From: Prorocentrum cordatum
Taxonomy: Eukaryota > Sar > Dinophyceae > Prorocentrales > Prorocentraceae
NCBI GenBank assembly: GCA_963575745.1
Contig: CAUYUJ010009779.1
Location: 1-64,000 of the forward strand
DNA length: 64,000 nucleotides
Direction of reading: 5' to 3'
The translations under genes and the position numbers were made by a program. The notes below the pieces were generated by a model that worked only from the letters and a program-made list of their open reading frames with translations, did no database searches and was not told the DNA's origin. This document shows positions 51,244 through 62,035 of this stretch, piece after piece (the first letter of the stretch is position 1; every line of letters begins with the position of its first letter).

Positions 51244-52112
51244 CATGCAAAACGTGGGGACATGCAGAGCGAACCACATGTATATAACTTCCTTCACCAC
51301 GAAACGTGCCCGCCTTCTGCGATCGCTTGCAAACTTGCGCGAGAGACGCGATCCGGGCGGTGACGGACGCGATGCCAGGTTGAGTTTGAACCCAACGGGT
51401 GCCTGCGCGCCTTGAGCCACACGTGAGGTGGCACCGTAAAAGAAGCCCGCTACCTTACATCGCGAGTCCCATCGGGTCAGTGCAGGGGAGCAGCTGCCGG
51501 CCCTTCCGCGTGCCCTAGAAAGGGGGGGGCGCGCGGGCTTAGCAGCGCGCCCGAGCCAAGGGAGGGGGGGCCGACGACACGTCCACAAAAGGAGGAGAGG
51601 GGGGAGAGACGGAAGGCCCGAGACCCCGCACTGTTGCCGGGGGGGTTCCCACCTCTACAGTTTGAATCCCGTGCCCCCCTCTCCCACCCAGCTCACTTCT
51701 CCATCGTTCCGAGAGGTGCTCCATGCATTGTCACATCTGTACTCTGGTACCCTGCGAGGTTGCCCAAGGCCCCCCCATCGGATCGCGCGAGGTAGATACT
51801 GGAAGACGATGTAGTAGGTAGGGCAATTGAGAGCACGCTGGTGGGAATCTTGATGATCACTTTTTTTCTCCTTCCACACCCTGCAGTTGCGCCCGGTGGT
51901 GTTCCGAGAAAATTCATCCCATTGCGATGGCGGCGCAGGCGCGCTGTTGTGCCCGCGTTGTCTGTCAGGGGTTGCGCTCCGGGAAACCTCGCCAACGCCC
52001 CCCCTGGCCGTCTGTGGGCGCGGCCAGCCCGCTCCTCGCCTAGACCAGCACTCCGAGGAACCTCGCTTATGCTTCCTCTTGGCAATCTGCGAGCTCCAGC
52101 GGGTGCACTCAC
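51244..52112. other. intron or intergenic, nothing recognised
   Basis: Between the PPR relic and the exon at 52113-52283. Minus frames remain open over parts (52000-52100) but beyond the GTGAGT donor they probably represent intron. Confidence 0.3.
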
Positions 52113-52283
52113 AGGCGGCCGCTTGAGCTTGCCGCCGTCGTCTCCTCCGACTCGGGGTTGCCGAGCTTCTCCGCGAAGACCTCGGTGCCGTTCAGCAATG
52201 GTCTTGGTGCTGTCTTCTAGCTTCTGGCGCTCATTCAGCCTCTCCACTTCCTCTGGGTCCATGTCGCCATAGTCCCACCAGCC
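52113..52283 (-). CDS. predicted internal exon, charged helical segment
   Basis: 171 bp, exactly 57 codons, phase 0 at both ends, with acceptor CGCCCAAAG|GGCTGG and a perfect donor GGCCGCCT|GTGAGT. Translation: GWWDYGDMDPEEVERLNERQ, KLEDSTKTIAERHRGLRGEA, RQPRVGGDDGGKLKRPP. The highly charged helical stretch after MDPEEVERLNERQ is unlike repeat-derived frames. No family recognised. The preceding intron contains Dr4 copy 7, whose terminus coincides with the acceptor. Confidence 0.6.
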
Positions 52284-53440
52284 CTTTGGGCGTGAGTGGT
52301 TTAGAGAGCCCGCTCTGTTCTCAACCCTCCTTCCCCTTCGGGGAGGGGTTTACCCCTCCCCCTACCCCCTCCCCCTGGACCTGGACAGGGAGTCCCGAGT
52401 GGTGTCAGGGGGGCCTTTTTCGACTCCTGGGAGGGCCAAAAAAACGACGACCCTCACGAGGATTCTTGCCCCCAGGGGGGGGGGGGGCAGTTTGGCCCCT
52501 CTGCTCGTCTTTGAAGCAGAAATCATTGATTTTACATGGGTTTTGGCCCCATTTTGGCCTTCGGAGGGGGCCGCGCTCATCTTCCCTCATAGCAGAATCA
52601 TTGATTTTACGAAGGTTTTGGGCTCATGTTGTCCTTCTCAGGGGGCAGCTCTCACTTGCGCTTCTGAGGAGATCGCAAGAAGCCCCAAAATGGCCCCACG
52701 AGGCCCCCAGGAGGCTCCCAGGAGGCCTCCAAGAGGCCCCCCGGAGGCCCCCAAGCGGCCCCAAGAGGCCCCCAAGAGGCCCGACGAGGCCCGACGAGGC
52801 CCGACGAGCCCCCCAAGAGGCCCCCAAGAGGCCCCACGAGGCCCCAAGAGGCCCCCAAGAGGCCCCCAAGAGGCCCCCAGGAGGCCCCCAAGAGGCCCCA
52901 CGAGGCTCCAAGAGGCCCCCAAGAGGCCCCACGAGGAGCCCGAGCGACTCACACCAGGACGAGGGGCCCGAACGACTCACACCACGAAGAGCCCGAACGA
53001 CTCACACCACATGGAGGGGCCCGAACGACTCACACGACTCACACCACGAGGCGCCCGAACGACTCACACCACGACGCCCCCGAACGACTCACACCACGAG
53101 GAGCCCGAACGAGTCACACCAGGAGGAGGGGCCCGAACGACTCACACCAGGATGAGGGGCCCGAACAACTCACACCACGAGAAGCCCGAACGACTCACAC
53201 CAGGACGAAGAGCCCGAACGACTCACACCACGAAGAGCCCGAACGACTCACACCAGGAAGAAGGGCCCGAACGACTCACACCAGGACGAGAAACCCCAAA
53301 CGACTCAAATCACGAGGAGCGCTTTCTCTCCCTCCTCCTCCGCCTCGTCCTTCTCCCGCTCCCCCACAAGGAGGATGTACAAGGAGGCGGGAGGAAGGAG
53401 GAACAGGGGAGATATGCGGGGCCAAGCGGACACACGCCTG

Positions 53441-53472
<32 letters not shown>

Positions 53473-53530
53473 GACTGTCGGCATGCTTCGCGAGAGTTGC
53501 TGCTGTGAGATGGGCTGGTGGGGATACGCG
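52274..53530 (-). repeat. Dr4 introner-like element, copy 7 (longest)
   Basis: Ends CCCACCAGCCC (52274) and GGGCTGGTGGGG (about 53513) are perfect 11-bp inverted repeats. Contains GTGGTTTAGAG, CTTCCCCTTCGGGGAGGGG, a CCCAAGAGGC minisatellite (52680-52935), a second minisatellite with CCCGAACGACTCACACCA units of 25-30 bp (52940-53320, about 14 copies), a CTCCTCC tract, and an A31 run (53441-53471). The head AAGCGTGAAG is followed by a T35 run. Confidence 0.75.
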
Positions 53531-53538
53531 AAGCGTGA

Positions 53539-53575
<37 letters not shown>
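53441..53575. repeat. A31 ... T35 inverted homopolymers
   Basis: 31 A (53441-53471), 69 bp of Dr4 end sequence, then 35 T (53541-53575). The two homopolymers could pair as a long A:T stem around the element end. Confidence 0.9.
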
Positions 53576-53576
<1 letters not shown>

Positions 53577-53649
53577 TTGTTTTGTTTTCGTTTTTGTTGT
53601 TATATATATACATACATATATATAAACAGTTGTTTTCTTTTTTTGTTGT

Positions 53650-54625
53650 TTCATCTCCCTGGTGGCAACCTTCATTACCTCGTGGATGTTCTCTTCGTCG
53701 CCCTTCGCAATCATCAGCGCAAGCTCGGGCCAGCTCTGCGCGAGGTCGCGCAGAGCCCACTGGCCCCCCCATTGGCCCGCTGGGCACCTTGCGACGAGGT
53801 CGCAGCCTTCGATCTCGTGCGTCATCGGGAAGAACAGTGGGGGCACATCGAAAAGCTCCTCTGGGCTCATCTTCTTGGCCGCGTCGAGAAACTCGCAGCG
53901 GCGATCCTCGATGACGTCGCCGAGATGCTGCGGCGGCTTTTCCGCAGCGAGCGCTCGCCGCGCGTTTCCCACTTTGAGCTCCACCACCATCGATGGCCCG
54001 CTCTTGAAAGGGAAGAACTTGCACCCCCGCCCGATGTTTGGCCACGTTTCGCAGTCTGGTCAAAAAAAACACCCGCTCCGCCAGGAGCACGTCCTTCGGG
54101 TGGTTTTCCTGCGCCCTCGCAAACTGCAACCGGTCCGCCTTGCACTAGAACCGCCACTTGTCGCTCCTCGAGCGGGGGCCGGGGCCTCTCCGCCGCGCCT
54201 CGCTCGGGAAGGCGAGCCAGTGCGAGCGAGCTCCTCCCCTCTGCTCGCCCCGTCCAGCGCCCCCCATGCATGCGTTGAACAGCTGCGCGTTGTCGCTCCA
54301 CTTTGTCTGCGGAGTCCAGCGCCTTGAGATGCCCTGGCTGCTGCTCGCCCTTTTCCTTCGCCGTCTTGCAGTCACCAATCTCGTGCATGTCTTTCTTTCT
54401 CTTCCAACTCTTGTTTTGCAATGTTCATGGCCGTGCACTTTCCGAGCGAAATGCCATGCCCTTCTGCGCGGCGAAGAGCCTCCGTCATTCCCGCCCCTGC
54501 TTTGCTGAAGGCTGTAAAGATTCCTCCGTTCGGTTTTATGCCATCCAGCAGCGTCTTTGCCATCTCCTTCGGCTTCTCCATGGCGACCTGGTTTCTTGCG
54601 CCGCGCTGTGCGAGACTGTTCATTT
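53650..54625 (-). pseudogene. hypothetical protein, multiply disrupted
   Basis: Minus-strand reading runs through at least three frames. Segments: TLLDGIKPNGGIFTAFSKAG and AEGHGISLGKCTAMNIAKQE (54623-54372); WSDNAQLFNACMGGAG to SRSDKWRF, then an in-frame TAG (54145-54147), then CKADRLQFARAQENHPKDVL; frame change at an A8/T8 run (54062-54069); then DCETWPNIGRGCKFFPFKSG, VVELKVGNARRALAAEKPPQ, CEFLDAAKKMSPEELFDVPP, THEIEGCDLVARC, DLAQSWPELALMIAKGDEEN and IHEVMKVATREMKQ (to about 53655). The last 130 residues are convincing protein. The homopolymer frameshift may be a sequencing artefact; the TAG is not. Family unknown. Confidence 0.5.
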
Positions 54626-55700
54626 GGGCCTCCTTCTTCTGCCCGTTGAACTTAAGCAGCTATGGTATGTCCGAGTGCCTGGGATGCCCGCGCTGCCCCC
54701 GTCGCCTTCATCGCTTTCTTGTTTCCGTTATCGGCGGACCTGCTCTCCCGTGATATACTCTCCTCCATGCAGCGCCCTGTCTTCTTCGCCCCGATCCCCC
54801 CACTCAGCTCCAGCTCGCAATCGACGCGCGCTCTTGTCCATGCTCTGCCTTTGCCGTCTTGGCCCGTTTCGCGACCTGGCTCGTTTCTCGCGCGCTCTCT
54901 GTGATTTTCGATCATCTTGTAGTGCTGGCGCCCCTTGTTGCAACGCCCGCAGGGCCTTAGTTGCCTGCTGGTCGTGAAGGCAATGGCCCGCGCGTGCAAC
55001 GCACTCCGAGAAACCCCGCTAGAGCTGCGGCAGCCGAGGATGGGCGATGGAGATAGTTGCGTAATCCCAAGTGCCCAACTGCCCAATTATACAAGAAGTA
55101 CTTCTGACATGCTGGTCCCATCTCCCCTCGCGGAGATAGCATTGAATTACGAACTGCCCGGCGCTCTCGTAGTACCCCGCACTCCGTGCCCACGTCCACC
55201 CAGTGACCGTGACTCGGGTACATTGTGAGTATGCCGTGCTGTCTGCAAAGTACCCCCGCTCACCATCCAACCGTATATGTAATGGAAAGGGGGATGGGGG
55301 GGACGTATTGTATCGTCTTTGTACTTGGCGCTTCCTACTGACTGGTTTGGGTTGGCCGGATGTTGCCAAACAAGCATGTTTCCCAAATGGTGTCTCTGTA
55401 GTTCAGCTTCCCGTTCTGCTCGGAACTTCAGGGCCATTCCGTATATTCTGCCATTCGGGGCAACACGTCTGACTTTGGTAAAGGCGTTCAACGTCCATGC
55501 GGACCGATTCTTTTATTTTTCCATCAACCGAAAGGTCTCTCTTCCTATTATGAGCGCTGTTGGGCGCCCCAGCTATGCACAATTGCCCCAGGTGGGGCTC
55601 TCCTGAAGCGGCCCCCATCAGTGCATGATGCTGACGCCGACGTTGGCGCAGTGTATGTGCTTGTCCGCGTCAGCCGCGGCCTGGCAGTCTGCCCTGGGGT
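54626..55700. other. possible remnants of coding sequence, not resolved
   Basis: Minus frames around 54660-54950 (helical, Lys/Arg/Glu-rich) and 55300-55490 (FRAEREAELQRHHLGNMLVW) look partly protein-like and may be upstream exons of the preceding gene, but boundaries and frame are unclear. Confidence 0.3.
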
Positions 55701-55708
55701 GTTTGCGC

Positions 55709-55870
55709 TCAGGAGGAGGAGGAGGAGGAGGAGGAGGAGGAGGAGGAGAAGAGGAGGAGGAGGAGGGAGGAGAGGGAGGAGGAGGAGGAGGAGAGGAGGA
55801 GGAGAGGAGGAGGAGGAGGAGGAGGAGGAGGAGGAGGAGGAGGAGGAGGGACAGGAGGAGGAGGAGGAGA
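55709..55870. repeat. (GGA)n microsatellite
   Basis: GGA triplets with GAGGGAGG interruptions over about 160 bp. Confidence 0.95.
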
Positions 55871-56499
55871 AGGACGTCGTTGGGACGTCATTGGGGGTGG
55901 GGGAGGCGCGCGTGGCGCCCCCCCCCACCCGTTCGTGCGCGGAACGAGGCCCGCCCTAGCCTCCGCGCGGCCGAGCGCGCCGCAGCTTCGCGCGTCGGCC
56001 TGCGCGGCGCCCTGCTGGCCACCAGGCCGCGGCCGCCCTCAGGCCTGCGGCAAGAGGCGGATCGAGGGCCCCGCGGCCACTCGCGCTCAATCTGCCGCGA
56101 GGTCGGCGGCAGCTCGCCCTCGCCTGCCAGGCGGCTTGGCTCTGGCCGCCTCGCCGCCGCGCCTCTCCTGCCTTGCTGCGCCCTGCTGCAGCTTCTGGTG
56201 CCGCTCTCGCACTCTGGCGCTTATCGCCTGCTCCTCAAGGCGGGCCCGCCACGCTGCTCTGGTGACGGCGGGCATTTCCTGCCCTCTCTGCGTGTTGCCT
56301 GGTGCGCCTTCGGGCGGTCCGTCGTCGCCGCTGTGCGCTCTGGTCTTCTCGCTGCTGCTGCCGCACGGGCAAGGCGGCCAGCGAGCTCCAAGCGGAGCCG
56401 TTCAGCTGCGCACTCTCCTGGCGCTGCCGATCGGCCAGCGCGTCGTCGCAGACCTCGTCCAAACTCTGCACCTCCGCAATACCGCCTGCCTCCGTTTGC
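55871..56499. other. GC-rich stretch between GGA arrays
   Basis: A minus-strand frame (helical, Arg/Gln/Ala-rich, for example ALADRQRQESAQLNGSAWSS near 56440) is open and could be coding, but there are no splice sites or motifs I would trust. Confidence 0.3.
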
Positions 56500-56600
56500 A
56501 AGAGGAGGAGGAGGAGGAGGAGGAGGAGGAGGAGGAGGAGGAGGAGGAGGAGGAGGAGGAGGAGGAGGAGGAGGAGGAGGAGGAGGAGGAGGAGGAGGGG
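56500..56600. repeat. (GGA)n microsatellite
   Basis: About 100 bp of pure GGA triplets. Confidence 0.95.
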
Positions 56601-57400
56601 GGGAGGAGAGGAGGAGCCCCCCCTGGACCCACCTCGGACGACGACGGCGACGACCTCTGGGGTCCGGCGGCGGAGGAGGCCCCGAGCCGCGGCGGACCTC
56701 GAGCGCACGCCTGGACACCACCTCCAGGGGCCCGTGGAGGCCGAACATGCAGTTGTTCAGGAAGAGGCCGCTGCCGGCCTCCGACGGCGGCGGCGACCCC
56801 CCACCCCCCCGCGCCCGTCCCGAAACGCGCCCTGCCCGGAGTCTCGGCGTGGCTCCAGCGTGGCGAGGGGTGCGCGCCCTCAGAGGCCCACGACGGCACA
56901 AGGACGTCCATCTCCATCCCCTCCTGCTCGACCGCATCCTCCCCCCCTGCTCCACCCGCCTCCTCCTCGTGCGCCTACTGAACCGACCTTACCCCCTCCT
57001 CTCATACCACGGCCGCGAGCGCTTCCGTGAGGGAGGGGCCCGCATCCCTGGCGGGGACCCCGTGGCGCCCAGCACAATTCCCCCCCCCCCACACAACCTC
57101 CCCCGCCCCGCCCTCCCTCCGCCCCGCCTCCCTTCTCGCTCCTCCCGCGCTCATTCATTCCTCCTCCCTTTTTGGTGCACCGCCTCGATGCCCACGCACG
57201 ACTTGATGCCGCCGCAGGGTAGCAAAAGGAATGATGACAAGGCGGGTCGGGCCAGCGGGCGGTTCCCGCTGCCTCCGCGAGCCTCCACCACACCGCCGCT
57301 CCCGTGGCAAAGGGCCAAAGCTTGACAGGGTGGCCCTCAGTCCCCCTTCCCGTCACTCCCCCCCTCTCGGGCCCCTGGGCCCGAGGTACGTACTATACTG
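56601..57400. other. C-rich stretch, no supported gene
   Basis: CCT/CCG-rich sequence; open frames in all phases owing to composition. Confidence 0.3.
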
Positions 57401-57560
57401 AAGGGGCCCCAGGACACACAAATAAATACACACAAATAAAATGATTCCCCATATTTTCCTATATTTTTGAGTTTTCATGTTCCCCCCCACTTCCCATATT
57501 TTCCCACGTTTTCCTGGGAGTGGACGATTGATTGTGTCTGTGTGCTTTTTCCCCTCCTGA
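57401..57560. repeat. Dr1 dispersed repeat, copy 5
   Basis: AAGGGGCCCCAGGACACACA start, TTCCCCCCCACTTCCCATAT centre, GGGAGTGGACGATTGATTGT end; same orientation as the other copies. Confidence 0.8.
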
Positions 57561-57846
57561 TATACCTCCTCCCCCCCTGGTAGGTGACTGCTTTCTGGTA
57601 GCAGGACGCTGACTGGCAGGACGCACCTCGGCGCCCTCCCTCCCCCAGGGTCACCGGCCCAGGCATCGCCCCCTGCAGATCCTGCCGTGCTCGGTGCCAG
57701 GCCTCGTCGGCCTGCTCACCGTCGGTTCAGCACCGTGGCACGAGGCCTGTGAAAACGACGCGAAGATCGGGGCAAAATCGGATCGGGAAATAACTCGAAA
57801 TCTCTGAGAGTCGGCGGGCTTGGAGGATGTGTTGGGCGCCGCGGCC

Positions 57847-57897
57847 GCTCCAGAGCGTTCCGGAACGCTCTGAGAGCGCTCCGGAACGCTCTGGAGC
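57847..57897. repeat. nested palindrome
   Basis: GCTCCAGAGCGTTCCGGA (57847-57864) and its exact reverse complement (57880-57897), with a 15-nt loop that is itself palindromic (GCTCTGAGAGC). Confidence 0.85.
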
Positions 57898-57971
57898 GAT
57901 TTATCCCGATCCTAGCCCTGTTTTAGGGGGGCGGGCGGCGCGATAGTGCGAAGGATGGCGGGGCTCAATTC

Positions 57972-58042
57972 GATTTCTTTGATTCGATCCGACTTGATTT
58001 CGATGGATTTCTCTGATTCGATCCGACTTTGATTTCGATGGA
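57972..58042. repeat. two copies of a 36-bp repeat
   Basis: GATTCGATCCGACTTGATTT-CGATGGAT is repeated in tandem at 57972 and about 58008. Confidence 0.8.
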
Positions 58043-58345
58043 TGTCGACTGTTCCCACGGAGCACAGCGCCGGCGCACATGCCACCGCCCCACACGCACG
58101 ACCACACTTTTGGCGGAAGCGGCCTCGCGCGCAGCGACGAGGCGGCGGAGTCCCGTAAAAATCCGCCGGTCCGGCGTGTGAGTTTCTGAGAGCGTGGCCT
58201 TGAGCTCGCTCAAGCTTCGCTCTGCAGGGTGGGGTGGGGGGGGGCGCACGTTACTTCCGACGCCATCTCCGACGTTTTTCGGTACACTGGGATACTTCCG
58301 ACGTCATTTCCAACGGTTTTCGGTAACCGGGGACAGGTGGGCGGG

Positions 58346-58505
58346 GCGCAGAGGGGGGTAGGGAGAGGGAGGAAGGCTTCTTAGAAGGGGCCTGCTTCTT
58401 AGAAGGCGCCGGCCTCACATGTATAGAGAAGAGAAGGCCCGCGCCTTCTAAGAAGCAGGGGTGCTTCTAAGAAGCCTTCCCCCCTCCCCCTACCCCCCTC
58501 TGCGC
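58346..58505. repeat. large hairpin with about 64-bp arms
   Basis: Left arm (58346-58409, GCGCAGAGGGGGGTAGGGAG ... CTGCTTCTTAGAAGGCGC) and right arm (58441-58505) are complementary except for about six positions; the 31-nt loop carries a further GGCCT/AGGCC stem. Each arm holds two copies of the small palindrome CTTCTTAGAAG. Non-coding. Confidence 0.9.
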
Positions 58506-58718
58506 GTGGCCGAACAAGGGGGTATAGAAAACTCCACTTCCAGAGCCCCCCCGGATCGGCGGCGCTGGCCAGAGGCCAGCCCAATACTCAAACGCGGGGT
58601 CGCGGCCGGGCCCTCGGGAACCGCTGAGGACCCTGCAGTGCCCGCCGGCCGTCACACGCGCCTTCCCTTCGCCCCACCTTGCACTCCTGGGGCGCCTCGC
58701 CGTCGTCATCGCCGTCGA

Positions 58719-58752
<34 letters not shown>

Positions 58753-58795
58753 GTCTTCGTCGTCGTCATTCGTCGCCCGTCGTCCGTTCTCGTAA

Positions 58796-58854
<59 letters not shown>

Positions 58855-58892
58855 CGTTCTCGTAGTCGTCGTCGTCGTCGTCCGTTCTCGTA

Positions 58893-58941
<49 letters not shown>

Positions 58942-59295
58942 GCGTCGTCGTCGGCGTCGTCGTCGTGGTCGTCGTCGTCGTCGGCGTCGTCGTCGGCGTC
59001 GTCGTCGTCGTCGTCGTCCCCTCTGGGGCGCCCTCGCCCCCGCCCCGCCCTGAGCCTCAGCGGCGCCGGGGTCCACCTGTGAGCCCAGGATGGCGCGCAG
59101 CCTGCCGGGCAGGAAGACGGTGTCCGCGTCGGCCTGTCGAAGCCGCCGGGAGCCCTCGGCGGCCCTCGTGGGCACTCCGAGGTCGTCGTCATCGTCGTCG
59201 CCGTCCGTCGTCGCCCGTCAGCATCATCATCCGTTGTCCGTCCTTCGTCGTCCTAATCGTAGTCGTGGTCGTCGTCGTCCGTCGTCCGTCGTCAT

Positions 59296-59326
<31 letters not shown>

Positions 59327-59640
59327 TTGTCGTCGTCCGTCAGCGTCGTCATTCGTCGTCCGTCATCCGTTCTCGTAGTCGTCATCGTCGTCGTCGTCGT
59401 CGTCGTGGACGTCGTCGACTTCGTCGTCGTCCGTGAGCGTCGTCGTGTGTCGTCGCCCGTTGTCGTCCGTCATCATCAGTCGCAGTCGGCCGTCATCGCC
59501 GTCCGTCGACATCGTGGTCAGCCGTCGGCCGTCGTTGTCGGTGGTCGTCGTCGTCGTCGTCCGTCGTCGTGGTGGTCGTCGTGGTGGTCGTCTTCATCGC
59601 GGTCTTCGTGGTCGTCCTCGTGTACTCCTCGTGGCGCATA
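58506..59640. repeat. (GTC)n microsatellite blocks
   Basis: GTC arrays at about 58700-59010 and 59170-59630 with CGTCCGTTCTCGTAGTC-type interruptions, separated by about 160 bp of GC-rich sequence. The polyAsp, polyVal and polyArg frames are repeat artefacts. Confidence 0.9.
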
Positions 59641-60811
59641 GGGAGTTTTCTACTTCGGCACCAGGGCCGTCCTTGACAGTCCACGCGTGCTGGCTGTACT
59701 GGCCGTCCTGGGCGAGGGGTCATGGCGCGCAAGCTCCTCTCCAAACTCTACCCACGCAGCTGCCGCCACTGCTAGTTACCAGTAGCGCTCAAGGTTGCTC
59801 CAGCAGTTCCCTCCAGCGTTTCCAGCATCGCGATTCTTCATTATCATCCATCCGCACCTTTCCTTCACTCTCCTTTCCCCTCTTCTGCTACCTCTTATGT
59901 GTCCTCCTCCTCTTCTTCGACGCGATCATCGCCGTCGTCATGACCAACACCATCAACATCATCATCCTCATCATCACCATCATCCTAATCGTCGCCACTC
60001 TAATCATCACCAACACCATCACTATCACCACCGCCATTACCATCACCGTCACCGTCACATCATCATGGTCGTGATCATCAGGATGACCACCATCACCATC
60101 ACCATCACAATCACCATCTCCACCACCATTATCATGGTCCCTCCCCTCCCATGCCCCACTCTCCCCGGAGCCCATCTGCATCGTACTCGTGCCTCCTCCC
60201 AGCTGGACGAAGAAGAGCGAAGAGCTCAAACTGCGCCCTCGGCCCCTGGCTGGTAAACCACAAGAGCCCCCGCCAAACACTTCGCCGCAAGTTATTCCAA
60301 AACGCGCTCTCGCGCATAATCTCCCTACAACTCACTCAAAAATCGCGCTCTCGATCAGGACACCCTTGCAACTTATTCCGGCGCCGCGCCCTCGACGCCC
60401 AGGAATGGTGCTACCTCGCACGAGACCTCCTCACAACTCATTCATGACCCGTGCTCTCGCCGGAAGCTCTTTCGCAATTCACAAATCGTTCTCTTCATTG
60501 CCCCGCCCGCCCGACTAGCCAATTATGGAGGGCGCGCCGCTGGATCTCCCAAGGGGTGGAGGTGGTAAGGAACTCCTCCCCCCCCCTTTCCCCGATCCGT
60601 CGTCGGGGACCCCCCCTCCCCCCTCCCTGTCCGCCGTCGGGGACTCCCCCCCTCCCCCCCTTTCCAAGTCCGTCGTCGGGGAACCTGCCCCCCCCCACCC
60701 TTTCAAAAGCCGACCCCCCCCCCCTCCTCCCCTTTGGCCGCCAAATTCGTCCCCCCCCCCTCCCCCATTTTCGCCACGGCGCCCCCTGGCTCCGGAACCC
60801 GGCCCCTGCCA
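59641..60811. other. no supported gene; (CAT/ATC) and C-rich tracts
   Basis: CAT/ATC-rich at 59935-60135; C-rich with repeated CCGTCGTCGGGGA at 60597-60685. Nothing coding recognised. Confidence 0.4.
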
Positions 60812-60886
60812 CCCCTAAAACTAATCCTCACCCTTTTCCCGAACCCCTAACTCCAACCCCAACCCCAAACCCTAGCCCCAAACAGC
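60812..60886. repeat. degenerate telomere-like CCCTAAA stretch
   Basis: CCCCTAAAACTAATCC, AACCCCTAACTCCAACCCCA and CCAAACCCTAGCCCC: about 75 bp of variants of CCCTAAA, the complement of the TTTAGGG telomere repeat used by plants and dinoflagellates. It directly abuts the CACTACT satellite. Confidence 0.5.
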
Positions 60887-62035
60887 ACTCACTACTCATT
60901 ACTCACTCCTCACCACCCATTTGTCACAAGTCACTTCTCGCTACTCACGGTTCACTACTGACGCCTCATTACTCACTACCCACTACTCACTACTTAATAC
61001 CCACTATTCACTACTCCCTAGGCATTATTCCCAACTCACTACTCACTACCCACTACTCGATATTCCGTACTCACTAAACACTATTCACTACCCTCTTCTC
61101 ATTATTCCCTAATCACTAGTCACGACCCACTAGCCACGATGCACTACTCACTACTGACTACTTACAATTCACTACTCACTACTCACTGCCCACACCTCAT
61201 TACTCACTATCCGCTGCTTGCTACTCGCTGCTCCCTGCTCAATACCCGCTACGCACTACCCACTACTCGCTACTGCCTACTCGCTACCCGACCCACACCT
61301 CACTACTCACTACTCACTACATACTACTCCCTAGTCCGTACTCGCTGGTCACTCGTTACCCGTCACTAGCCACTACTCACGACTCACTACTCGCTACCCG
61401 CTACTCCCTACGCACTACCCACTACTCACTTTTCACTTCTCACTATTCACCACTCAGTACTCACTACCCACTACCCACAACCCACTACTCATAACTCACG
61501 ACGAACTACTCCCTACTCGCTATTAGCTACCCGCTACTCCCTCCTGACATTCACAACGCCTTAACCGCTACTCACTACTCACTACTCGCTACGCCCTACT
61601 CGCTACTCACTACTCACTACCCACTCCCCACTACTCACTCTTCAGTACTCACTACTCGCTACTCACTATCGACTACGCGCCACTCACTACTCACTTCTCA
61701 CAACGCACCCCTCGCTACTCGCGACTCCCTACTCACGAATCACGACTCACTACTCGCTACCCACAACTCACTACCATCAACTCAGTACTCCCTGCTCACT
61801 ATGCACTCCCCACTGCGCACTGTTCACTACTCAGTACTCACCACACACCAATCATTATACACTAGTCACTACTCACTGCTCTCTACTTAGTACTCCCTAC
61901 TCACCATGCACTACCCACTACTCACTACTCACCATACACTACTCATTACCCACTACTCACTACTCCCTACCCAGTACTCAGTACTCACTACTCAATACTA
62001 CTCGCTACTCACTATTCACGCATCAGTACCACCCA
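60887..62035. repeat. CACTACT-type 7-bp satellite, 1.1 kb
   Basis: Roughly 150 degenerate units of CACTACT, with CACTACC, CGCTACT, CATTACT and CAGTACT variants. The strict 7-bp period is lost locally. No coding meaning. Confidence 0.95.

Noticed and set aside
52550-52570. CCATTTTGGCCTTCG as another spliced-leader relic
   Set aside because: Only the first 10 nt match the leader core and the TAG before it is missing; compatible with chance in this repeat.
55625-57325. 566-codon plus-strand frame with polyGly
   Set aside because: Driven by two GGA arrays and GC-rich sequence; no domain and no splice evidence.
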